A stretch of DNA of 64,000 nucleotides from Polyodon spathula (Eukaryota > Chordata > Actinopteri > Acipenseriformes > Polyodontidae). Below the pieces are notes generated by a model. That model searched no databases, was not told where the DNA came from, and worked only from the letters and a program-made list of their open reading frames with translations. Of this stretch, positions 10,351 through 20,361 are shown piece after piece. A program made the position numbers and the translations under genes. The stretch spans positions 25,520,339 to 25,584,338 of the forward strand of contig NC_054543.1 of the NCBI RefSeq assembly GCF_017654505.1. Reading direction: 5' to 3'. Each line of letters begins with the position of its first letter. Within the stretch, counting starts at the first letter, position 1.

Positions 10351-12809
10351 ATAGGGCAATACACCAAATCCAACAAAGATTACAAAGACTTTGTAAATAA
10401 AGAACTAAATGGAAAAGACATTGCATTGATATGTGTTATTATACAAGAAAACATAGATTTTGTGCAGTATAGATTATTATAAGCATCTACTTTTTATTTC
10501 AATTGTAGTCCACGAAATAAAGAAACAATGGCCTGACCTGGAGACACATATCGGAGAAAGAAGGGCAAGAGCGGCCAGGGCTTAATAGTCAGAAAAGATG
10601 GGCAGTTCAGGAAAGTGATGGAAAGTATTTTCTGTAGCTCATTGCTAGCTTCCCAACTTTTAGATATATTTTTGTTACGGGAGTGTAGTGATGGCTTTCT
10701 GCACAAGGTATTTATTATGTTATTAATTATAAGTTTTACATTATGTGTATGTGTGTCTTTTATAGTTAAGTTGTTTTAATCATTGTTTAAATTGTGTGTG
10801 TGTGCGTGAATGTTTTCATAGTTGTTTTAATGAGCTTACTAATTCAGTTGCTCAAATATACTTTTATATTAAGTTTCTACATAGTATTGTGTAAGTTTTG
10901 CATAGCCTAACATGACTCGGTCACAGATAGCTGTCTGAGCTAAATGTCAAAAGGCAGGAGATTAGCAGAGATAGTGTGAGATGGGGGAGGGGAAATGAAA
11001 GACAAGATGGATTTGCCCTGCTAGGCACAACATGGTATGCAACACGTCATGGAAAGAGCACAAACCCCCCCTCCCCCTTTTCCCTCGCAGAGGGAATGTG
11101 CAGTGAGAGAGAAAACCCTATCATTGGACAGATTTAAGACAAATGGGAGTGGAGTCAACAATTGTTTACAAAGGTATAAATCCAAACATTGTGAAGTTTT
11201 GTCTTTTCATCTCTTTCGAATTGACTCCATGGATATCCATGCTTTCTAATACAAATATATTCACTGAGCTGTACTGAGGCCTTGTCATTGTACTGGAGGT
11301 ATACCTTTCTTGTATATAAGTGTTTTTGAATCAAAAAACATTTGTCTGCTTAATTTTTTCACTACAGGAGCAAGTGTTTTAAAAATTAAATATTCATCAT
11401 ATGGTTCCTGATACTATGACAACTGTGTTGTGTAGTATCATGTTTTTTTTTTTTTTTTTTTTTTGTTATGCATTGCGTAACATTATTGTAGTCTAGTAGA
11501 AACGTAATAATTAGCAAACGTTTCTCATCAGCGTTTGCTGATCATTAAGTTTATACTACAGTTACCATTTTTTGTGTTCAAAGTTATGTAAGAATTAACA
11601 GAATTGTATATATTTTTTATTAAAATACTGAAACTAGGTATATTTACTACAAAGCCACCACTGCACATCAGTGCTCTGAAATATGATAGGAACACATATA
11701 GTATGCAATGGATTGATGGTGACTTTTTCGGATTCTAATTGACGGAACGGATTCAGTGTGCAAAGGCCTTGCTGTCAAGTAAAATTTAGTTTTTTTGTGT
11801 TTAATATAGTATGTATATCCAACACAATTTCCCCAATGAGGTAATGAAACCCATGCAGGCTCATTCAAGCACCCCCTGTGTGATTACAAGCAGCTGAGTC
11901 TGGAGGTGTTTTATAATGTATTACCGTTGCTTATCATAACTCATTTATTGAATCATTTCATTGACACTTAAAGGCATAGATTTATATTGATTTTATTATA
12001 CATTAAACATTATCACCAGGTTTCACTAACAGCGGAAACAGAGGTCGTTTAGTGATCTTTAGTCCTCCTGATTTGTAAGTGCGTTGCAGCTGTGAAGAGA
12101 CATTCGCACTGGGCACTTCAAATTGGGGATAAATTTGATTATTAAAAAAAATATATATAATTAGAAGCATCTGGTTGTATTTATTATGAGTATGAACATT
12201 ACAACCTGATTTGGATATACAATAGGGTTAAACAAATACTGCTTAATATAAAACTAGCAAGAAACTACTTAGAACGATAATTTAAGTGTTCCTTCCTGCA
12301 GTCAAGTTGGTAGTTTTATATTGTTACAATTGCTCTATGCCTCTCATAAAATGTGCCTTTGCACTTTCTTAAATATTGGGCTCCACAGAAACCCTGTCTA
12401 CGCATACTCTCAGTGATGAAAAAAAAAATCTACCTTCGAAACACTGACCAAAAACAAAAAAAGAAAGACTGGTGAGTTCTTTAGAAACTATGTTGTCTTT
12501 TTGAAAGGGGAATCCACCCACTAATCACATACATAATCAAACTGTTCCTTTAGATAGTCCTCTTGTCTATGTCTCTTTGTCGTTTTTTTCTGGTTTTGTA
12601 TCATATCCCCGTAAGTCATGTTGGTAGTGTCTCTTATGGACTCAACTCTCCAATTGTAGACCGAGGGCACAACATTCATTTCCAAGTGCTGTAATTTCAT
12701 TCTGCTGTATTTCTTCATCCTACAGTTCTGGTAGACCAACGATTACCATCCCAGCCACTTTGTTGTCGAATGTCCTTGTTCCAATAAACTCCATGCTCAA
12801 ATTCACAAA
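10351..12809. other. No gene seen; possible LTR-like stretch at about 10889-11366
   Basis: Mostly AT-rich. Between 10889 (TGTGTAAGTTTTGC) and 11366 (TTCACTACA) the base composition and a GGTATAAATCC TATA-like site at ~11170 resemble an LTR, but I find no matching target duplication. A (T)22 run lies at 11442-11464. Small open frames here have no motif. Confidence 0.35.
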
Positions 12810-12814
12810 GGTAG

Positions 12815-13422
12815 TGTGATGAGTCAAAGGGGTTTCGGTCTGCAATTCAGCCTCCCAACAGTAGAAGGCATCAAACCAACTCAGGACTTCCCTTACCAAG
12901 GTCTTGTGACCATGACAAAAGTTATCTTTTTGAGAGGCGGCACCTTGGTGAGGGGCGGAAGTACGAGTATGTAAATTCCAGCCACTGGAGTCAAGTGAAG
13001 TTAAGGATACCTGTCATTCTGGGATTGGTGATCCACTGACTACAGGGGCGGGGTTTGCATACTAAAGGGAACGTGCTACTGTGTTTGGGGTTGGTCCTGA
13101 GGAATAGAGGCGGGGAAAAAAAGGCTGGAGGGAAGCACGTGCGGGGTGTACTGTGTTATTTACTTTTAATTACGGACAGAGGCCTTACTAACTTTGCTCT
13201 TTTCTATTTTCATTCCTTTTTGTTTCATTTTTGGATTGAGCAGATCACGAAGAGGATTAAGAGGCTTCCGTTCCTTTATTTTTGATTACTCCAGCACTCC
13301 CTCCCTCACATCCTTCTTTATTGTTTTTTTTTTCCTTTTCTGTGTAATATTAAATACATTTTTAATTTTTTTTACACATAAATCGCTGTCTGGAAAATCC
13401 ATTTTTACTCACACGCCTCACA
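12815..13422 (+). mobile_element. Solo LTR with GGTAG target duplication
   Basis: 608 bp starting TGTGATGAGTC and ending GCCTCACA, with GGTAG on both sides (12810-12814 and 13423-13427). TG...CA ends plus a 5-bp duplication are diagnostic of an integrated LTR. The T-rich stretch at 13300-13380 with ATATTAAATAC could hold the polyadenylation region, which suggests plus orientation. No internal sequence or second LTR is adjacent, so this is a solo LTR left by recombination. It does not closely match the other LTRs in the window. Confidence 0.75.
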
Positions 13423-13427
13423 GGTAG

Positions 13428-14280
13428 GAATGTAAATATAATCATATTGTTACTTCTTCCTTGAAATTTATGACGTTGAGTTCTGGGCTGCGACACCTTG
13501 CTTGTGCAAAAAGTCTTCTGGAGTTTGTTCAGTTTAGTTCATAAAGTCAGCTCTATGACGCATATTTAATGCGCCGTCAGGAATACATCAGTGTGCTATG
13601 CCAGCCGAATGCGAGAGTGATGCACACACAAGATCACAACGTAACATCCATACCCTACAAGCAGTCTTTCCAAACGCTGCACTGCACTTTCAAACTGCCA
13701 TTTCATACACAGTACTCGTTTCAGCTCCATATGCATACTTGGCAACATTTGGAAACTGTCAGTGGGATCTTGGAAGCATTCTAAATCTGTTCAAGTGTAC
13801 ACACACCAATCAAATACATAAAATATACAGTAAGTACAATATATTTTGTTTGTATACCATGTAAATAGAAAAAGAAGGGAAACTACTTATTACCCCCATT
13901 TGTTACAGCAACTCTATTTTGAAGCCTTGGTTGTATTTGGAGGTCACATGATGACTCTCCATATTTCTCCCACCTGTTAGATGATCGCCAGAACATCATA
14001 AGTCTTTCTATTGGCTTTCATGCCCACTCCCTACAGCCATTCAGAGACACACATTCATGATACAGCATCTAGCCAATGGCTAATCATCTTCTAAGCATCC
14101 TATAATACGGGGTGGTAATTGTCATCACATTTGGCATGTAATCACACATTCAGTCAGGTCAGATACTGAAATTTCTAAAAATTGTACTTTTACTTCACAA
14201 TGTATTTCGTGTCTCTCGTCTCTTACAACATTGTCATGCTAGAATATCACTTCGACAATCACAGTTCAATCATGCTTGGT
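13428..14280. other. No recognisable gene
   Basis: Mixed sequence. A motif CAATGGCTAATCATCTTC near 14075 recurs near 14824 (TAATGGCTAATCATCTTC), bracketing part of the recombinase relic. It probably belongs to that mobile element. Confidence 0.4.
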
Positions 14281-14289
14281 TAACTTCTG

Positions 14290-14856
14290 AGAGAACTCTA
14301 CCACTAGCATACCCAATCTTCAAGGATCTCGTCCTCCATTAAACCACTGTCCTTCTTCAGATTTCCTTATTTCCGAATCAGCCCTCATTCTAATGGCTAA
14401 CTCGGTTTGTCAAAATACCTACAACCTATAACTCAGTGGCTATTGTTCCCTACCATACGGCACTACTCATCAGGATTAACCTCCTTCTCATGTATTCAAA
14501 TGCTGCTACGAGGCATTCAATGATTGGCTCCCAGTCGCCCATCCCCCATACTGGCCATTACTAAAGAAGTCCTGGAATCCCTTGTCATCATTCTTCGCTT
14601 CAGCTGATTCACCCCATACAAGATGCCCTCCTGAAAGCAATGTTCGTCTCTGCACACTGTGGATTCCTCCAGTGCAGCAAAATCACCTCCCAGACCAGGC
14701 TTTCAATCCTCTTCTGACCACTGTATCAAAGAACTCCATCTTCATCATCAGGTTCAGCGAAATCACCTCCCAGACCAGGCCTTTAATCCTCTTCTGACCT
14801 CTTCATCATCAGGTTATGTATTCTAATGGCTAATCATCTTCCAAGCATCCTATAGA

Positions 14857-14919
<63 letters not shown>

Positions 14920-15302
14920 TCCTTATATTTTAAAACATTCCAAAACTGAGCGGGTAAGAAAAGAGGTACACATGTATTTATTTAAAACAAATGATGTCAT
15001 CTGTCCTTTGTCTGCTCTTTCCAGCTACCTGTCTTTGCGCCCGGACACCAGTTCATCGGAACCCCACTTTCTCACCCCAGAAGGATCAGTCGTTTCCAGG
15101 AATTGGTTCTGTGACCATCTACGTTCATCTCTCCTATGCCTGGATTTCCTTACGATTTAACTACTCCAGACATTCCTTCAGAATCAGCGCTGCAACTTCA
15201 GCTGCTTCAAGGAACATTTCTCTGCACTTGATCAAGACAATGGATAATGGACTTCTGGGGCATACAAACTTTACATCCACAAAAATTACTTGGACATTTT
15301 AG
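14290..15302 (+). pseudogene. Decayed tyrosine recombinase (DIRS/YR-type element)
   Basis: Pieces in several frames line up with a phage-integrase-fold recombinase. A core-binding part lies around 14480-14600. ALLKAMFVSAHCGFLQCS-like text at ~14630-14690 sits where box I normally has GFLRCSE, so the catalytic arginine reads as glutamine. At ~15165-15300 a HSFRISAATSAA segment gives the HxxR motif, followed by a degraded LGRW...Y region. A ~72-bp tandem duplication (14683 and 14755) and an (AAT)n tract (14857-14920) interrupt it. Such enzymes integrate DIRS-like retroelements or Crypton DNA elements; which kind cannot be decided here. Confidence 0.55.
14857..14920. repeat. (AAT)n microsatellite
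   Basis: About 21 AAT units inside the recombinase relic. Confidence 0.97.
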
Positions 15303-15833
15303 CAGTGCAAAAAAAAAACCCAAAAACCTCTGTTACTAAAGAAAGGAAAAGAAAGTGTCAAAAAAAATGTATTTTGTTTTGAACCCAGAAGAAGGGTAAC
15401 CATCGGCCATGGATTTCCTAATGTTTCCTCCTGTTGCCTTCAGTGAGTAGGGTTTTTTCCTTATTGGGTGGTTTAATTCTGCAAGGTGAAGGAGCTTGAG
15501 GTGGGTCTGTCCGGGGGGCTTCGCTTGTCCTTTCCACTGACAAGATATGTTTGGCATTTTATTTGCAGTTTTCTTTCTCTCTATTTTCTTTATTAGGTAA
15601 TTTGGTCAGAAAAAGGACCGACTGTCAAGCTCCAGTGGATAGACACAGAACAAACAAATGTTTTCACTCTAAGCGGGTCTGTATTCTGAGCTCCAGTGAT
15701 CAGACCCTGAATGAATTCATCAATAAGTAAAAAAAAAAAAAAAAAACACACCTGTTTATCCATATTTACAAAATATCTTTATCATAATCTTAAACCGTGT
15801 GATTATTTTGTATTTCGTCATTTTTAGGGGTAG
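15303..15833. other. Non-coding stretch, probably 3' part of the recombinase element
   Basis: Contains TTTGGCATTTTATTT, then a TC-rich stretch, TTAGGTA and a GGTCAG...AAGCTCCA segment at 15548-15636. A similar ordered set (TTTGGCATTTTATTT, TTAGGTAG, GGTCAG, CGAGCTCCA) occurs at 20398-20520, so both are probably copies of one dispersed repeat. An (A)20 run lies at 15728-15747. Confidence 0.35.
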
Positions 15834-16842
15834 GTGGCTGTCGTTGCAGTGCATAGGTGCGGTGATGTCACAGACCAGGAAAAAGCAACACAAAACAAAG
15901 AAGAATGGGGCAAAACTGAAGCGCAATGGCCACCCAATTTCCTACCACGAAAGTGTGGCTGGTGGAGCTGGTCTCTTAAACTACCCCCCCTTCTTCGTGG
16001 TCGGCAGCCCCCTTTTCTGATGCGCTGGCCCCGGTGCTTTCTGCAGTCCTGCAGGACTAGCGACCCCAGGCGACGCAAGCCAGGCAGCAGCCCCAGGCGA
16101 AGCAGAGCCGGCAGTGACCCCAGGCGGAGCAGAGCAGGCAGTGACCCCAGACATAGCAGGACCGGCAGCAACCCTAGGGGAGGCAAAGGAGACACAGGCA
16201 GCCCCAGGCGAAACGGGACCCTCAGCAACCCCAGGCGAAGCAGGACCTTCGGCACTCCCAGGCCCTCTGGTGGACATCCAGAAGCACTGCAATAGGGGGA
16301 CCTTGTCTCCTGATCTCTCCACTCTTCTTTGTAGCCGGTAGCCCCCTTTTCTGAGGTGCTAGCCCCGGTGCTTCCTGCAGTCCTGCAGGAATAGCAGCGG
16401 CCACGGGCAGCACAAGCCAGGCAGCGCAAGCCAGGCAGTGGCCCCACGCAGTGGCCCCAGGCGGCGCAAGCTAGGCAGCGGCCCCAGGCAAAGCAGAGCC
16501 GGCAGCGACCCTAGGGGAGGCAAAGGAGACACAGGCAGCCCCAGGTGATGTGGGACCTTCAGCACCCCCAGGCAAAACGGGACCCTCAGCAACCCCAGGC
16601 GAAGCAGGAACTTCGGCACCCCCAGGCGAGTGGGACCCCTCAGCAACCCCAGGCGAAGCAGGACACTCCACAACCCTAGTGGATATAAGAGAGACACAGG
16701 TAGCCCCAGGCAAGGTGGAGCAGCAGGTAGCACCAGGCGATGCGGAGCAACAGGTGATGCGGGCGATGCGGAGCAGCAGGCAGCCCCAGTTGATGCGAAG
16801 CAACAAACAGCCACAGGCAATGCGGGTGTGGCATCCCTGAGT

Positions 16843-16975
16843 GGTGCAAGGCAGGCATCCCTGGGCTGTGCAAGGCAGGCATCCTTCGGCGGTGCAAAGC
16901 AGGCATCCTTGGGCGGTGCAAGGTAGGCATCCTTGGGCGGTGCAAGGCAGGCATCCTTGGGCGGTGCAAGGCAGC
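16843..16975. repeat. 24-bp minisatellite, about six units
   Basis: GGTGCAAGGCAGGCATCC-type unit at 24-base spacing (16843, 16867, 16891, 16915, 16939, 16963); degenerate copies recur at ~17068 and ~17094. The multiple-of-three period keeps every frame open, explaining the repeated Cys-Leu-Pro-Cys translation on the minus strand. Confidence 0.85.
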
Positions 16976-17466
16976 AATGGTTCCTTGAAAGGCGATGGCG
17001 GCAGCGGACCCTCGGGAAGCGACGGTGTCAGCAGACCCTTGGGAGGCAATGGCGGCAGCATCCATGGGCGGTGCAAGGCAGGCATCCATGGGGGGTGCAA
17101 GGCAGGGCAGCAACGGTTTCTCGGAAGGCGATGGTGGCAGCCAACCATCAGAAGGCGATGGCGGCAGCAGACCTTTGTGCGGCCATGGCGGCAGCAAACC
17201 CTTCGAGTTGACGGCAGGAGGGGAGCCAGGACTAGCTGTGGTTGGCCCTTTTTGCAGCCACTGCGGCCGGAGGGTTTTCCCCCGTGGTCCCCTCAGCAGC
17301 CTATGCAGGGGCTGCTGAAGCCCGGCAGCCTCTTGTTCTGGTCCGTCCTGTCGTGAAGAGAGAGGCAGCTCCTGCTCCTCTCACTTGGGTGGTGGTGGTG
17401 GAGACAGAAGCAGCTCCTGCTGCTCTGCTCCTGGTGAAGGCGGCAGCAGCTCCTCCCTTTCTGGCA

Positions 17467-17545
17467 GCGAAGGCGGCAGGTGCTACTCCCCTTCTGGAGG
17501 CGAAGGCGGCAGGTGCTACTCCCCTTCTGGAGGCGAAGGCGGCAG
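17467..17545. repeat. 36-bp tandem repeat in gag-like region
   Basis: CGAAGGCGGCAGGTGCTACT followed by CCCCTTCTGGAGG repeats with a 36-base period, again a multiple of three. It is part of the same low-complexity interior. Confidence 0.8.
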
Positions 17546-18109
17546 GGATTCCTCCCCTTCTGGCTGCAATGAGGGAACTAGAAAGCATGCTCCCTCTGCT
17601 GGTGGAGGTGGGAGCAGCAAGTAGTCCTCCTGTGGTGACAGAGGTGGAACCAGCAGGTATTCTCCCTCTGCTGGTGGAGGTGGGAATGACATGCAGTCCT
17701 CCCAAGCCAATGGAGGTGGAACCAGGAGGCATTCTCCCTCTGCTGGTGGGTACCTGGGATGTGGACGTTCGGCCTTCCCCTTCTTGGGCTGTGAACACCC
17801 CAACTCCCCCTTCCTCTCTGTCTCCTTCTTTTCTCTTGTGTGATTTCATCCCCCTGTCATATGGGGAAGGTGCCAGGGGATACGTGCCAGGGCTCCCCAC
17901 AGTTGAAACACCACTCCTCCCCCCACACGAAGGTGAGGCAGACTTGCTGCAATTGTTGCTGCTGCTTCTTCCCACTCATCTTTTTTCCTCCCATCCTCTC
18001 TCTTACACCACACACAATAAAACAAACAAAAAAAAAACAAACAAAAAAAAAACTGCAGTATCCTTTCTGGCCTGAGTCGGAGGCTGTGGTTGATCCTGCG
18101 ATGACACCA

Positions 18110-18741
18110 CGTGAGACAGGCTATGGCTGAGAGTGCTAACATCAGGCCAGAGGAAATGAAAACACAGAGCACTGCAGGTATGGTGCAATGGCACTTGCAC
18201 CGTTTTATTTTCCAATAACAAAAATAAATAAAATATTTGAACAAAAACAAAACATTGCTCATAGAGCAAGAAATAAGATTTAAACAAAGCCAAAATCACG
18301 GACACCAAAAAACATGACCAGTCTGTGCAATAGCCTTCATTGATCTTACTTTTAAATTAACTTTTGTTTTGTCTCTCCTCTCACTCTCGTACTCTCCTCC
18401 GTACATCCACCTTGAGGGGAGAGAGCTGCAGGTATTTATATTTGTGACCATCAAATTAAATTACTTAATTAACTCGGGAGATGGCCACCTTCTGCACAAG
18501 GTTTTTTTTTTTTTTTAATTATTCCTGGCAGAGGACAAGCTGCTACCTTGCCAGAACACAATTAAACAAAAACAATGCGGTGGTTTGCCTTCATATTTAA
18601 ATACAATAACAAATGCACGGCTTTGCCGACATTTCTATATATAAACAAATAAATCATAATACCAACACAAAATAACACGGGGGCGGAGGGGGAGACTCCA
18701 TTCTAAAAAAATATACTGTACAGGGCTGCTCGCCCTGTTAC
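18110..18741 (-). mobile_element. LTR segment, type related to 41886-42450
   Basis: On the minus strand it begins GTAACAGGG (18741) with TCTCCCCCTCCGCCCCCGTG (near 18680), a long ...TTCTGGCAAGG... CTGCCAGG stretch, CCTTGTGCAGAAGGTGGCC (18493-18511), a TATA-like AATATAAATACC (near 18435) and an AATAAA region near 18215. It ends in GGCCTGATGTTAGCAC...AGCC near 18110. The same ordered landmarks occur on the plus strand at 41886-42450. It directly precedes the primer-binding-like sequence of the gag-like interior, consistent with a 5' LTR. Confidence 0.65.
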
Positions 18742-19112
18742 TTAAACAAAACACCAAACAAAGGGGCACAAGGGCCAAACAAACAAACCGTAACAAGTAC
18801 TATGCTGGTTGCGAAACCAGCATACGTAGCAACTGTTTACTTCTTTTTCCCAAACTCACGTCTCTCCACTGACACTCTCCGACTTCTGAGCCGAGAGTTG
18901 GTCTTTTATATTTGTGGCTGGAGACTTAATTACCTGTTAATAAATTACCTTATTAAGGCTCCAGCCACATTCCTACGAGAGTTCTACAGAAGGGGTTTTA
19001 ACCCCATCCCCACAACTGCACATTATAACACCAGCTTTTTGCCCATCTCAAACAGTTTTAAGGCTCCCAAGCCCCAGTATCAGTACCCATCTAAACATGT
19101 TTAGTTGTCAAT

Positions 19113-20080
19113 GTGCCAAGTTTAAAATCAGCACCTTCAATTGTTCCACAGAAGAAGATTTTGAAAGTTATTTTTTTCAAAAATGCGTCAGGCAGCCATC
19201 TTGTTTAACGAGAGTTTCTTAAAAGTCAGGTGTATTGCTACAGTGTCAAGGATGACGCTTGTGAAGTTTCGAGTTAGTCAAGTAAACCGTTTGTCAATTG
19301 AGGCAGTTTTAAATTTCACCTGGTGGCCATCTTGTTTTATAAAACATAACCATTTTGAAATATTTGTATTCCATTGTTACTGGGACAATAACTACCATGT
19401 TTGGAGTTTGTTGGTCAAACAGTGTTCAAATAGCATCAGTTTGCTGTTAAGGGCGTGTTTCGATAAGATTTGTGTCAGCCATTTTGACTTTAAAATTTAT
19501 CGCAGAAACTTCTGCTTCGCAAACTTAATGCAGGTTTGGATACTGATAATATATGCCAAGTATAAGATCAATCACTTCACCGGTTCCCAAGAAGAAGATT
19601 TCGAAATGTTTCTAAAAAAATGCGTCAAATGGCCATTTTTGTTTCCAGTCAACACAATTTTTTAAAAGTCAGTTGTATTGATACACTATTAGGGAAGATG
19701 CTTGTGAAGTTTGGAGTTAGTCAACTAAATCATTTGTCAACTGACACAGGTTTAAATTTCAAATGTAAACGTATAAGTGGCGGCCATCTTGTTTTATAAA
19801 ACATCACCATTTTCACAAGTTTGTATACCATTGTTACTGGGACAATAACTACCAAGTCTGAAGTTTATTGGACAAACGGTTTTCAAACAGCAGCAGTTTG
19901 TTGTTAGGGGCGCATTTCGATAACATTTGTGGCAGCCATTTTGACATTAAAATTTATCACAGCAACTTCTGCTTCACAAACTTGATGTGGGTTTGGATGC
20001 TGATGATATATGCCAAGTTTCAGATCAATCATTTCATCGGTTCCCAAGAAGAAGTTTTCGAAAGGTGTTATCAAAAAATG
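19113..20080. repeat. Two-and-a-bit tandem units of ~450 bp inside LTR
   Basis: GCCAAGTxTxAxATCA anchors at 19113, 19555 and 20012, GGCCATCTTGTTTTATAAAA at ~19325 and ~19785, CAGCCATTTTGAC at ~19478 and ~19934, and CGGTTCCCAAGAAGAAG at ~19580 and ~20038 give a period of about 445-458. Units differ at many sites, so the duplication is not recent. It lies between the presumed LTR start (20356) and the TATA-like site near 18905, i.e. in U3. Confidence 0.85.
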
Positions 20081-20361
20081 CATCACAGTGCCAATTGCAA
20101 GAATGTAGCAGCAACATTTTTTCAGTATTTGACAGCCAATGTATCCAGCTTGTTACCTGCCAAGTCAGAACCTGATCAGTCACGCAGCTTCGAAGCAGCA
20201 GCAGTTTAAAGTTTTGGGAAGGAAAAAAAAAAAAAAAAAACCTTTAGCAATAACAGTAGGCTTCCCATTCTTTGTCTGGGAAGCCTAATTATAAAAAAGA
20301 AAATGAACACATACATAAATAATAAAATACACACAAGGGGTGGGCACTCCGTCACAGTGGC

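Larger units (their letters stand above)
15980..18100 (-). pseudogene. GC-rich repetitive gag-like interior of the LTR element
   Basis: On the minus strand, next to the LTR segment ending near 18110, lies TGGTGTCATCGCAGGATC (18089-18106), which resembles a tRNA primer-binding site just inside an LTR. Downstream is a CCHC-like text, CFNCGEPWHVSPG (about 17880-17920), with the last cysteine apparently missing. Then come proline-rich units of the form PPAEGEYLLVPP (17500-17800) and alanine/proline repeats to 16000. Several frames stay open because of the internal repeats, so no single reading frame can be trusted. A gag-type RNA-binding origin is an inference from position and the knuckle-like motif. 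No protease, RT or integrase motif was found. Confidence 0.45.
15839..20356 (-). mobile_element. Composite LTR element bounded by GTGGC target duplication
   Basis: The block starts TGTCGTTGCAGTG and ends GGGCACTCCGTCACA, with GTGGC immediately outside on both sides (15834-15838 and 20357-20361). The right end, read on the minus strand, starts TGTGACGGAGTGCCCACCCC, like the LTR at 47952. Left-end sequence (GTCACAGACCAGG) and 18742-19060 (CCTTATTAAGGCTCCAGCC) resemble the two ends of the LTR at 50734-53506. The interior holds a GC-rich gag-like region, a second LTR-type segment and a ~450-bp tandem repeat. It is either a rearranged full element with a shortened left LTR, or a large LTR into which a second LTR element inserted. 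No pol is present. Confidence 0.6.

Noticed and set aside
10889..11366. LTR-like stretch with TATA-like site
   Set aside because: No target duplication or related copy found; kept only as a note.
17242..18075. 277-codon plus-strand frame in the GC-rich block
   Set aside because: It overlaps minus-strand gag-like text with a knuckle-like motif, and triplet-period repeats keep all frames open; the plus-strand frame has no motif of its own.
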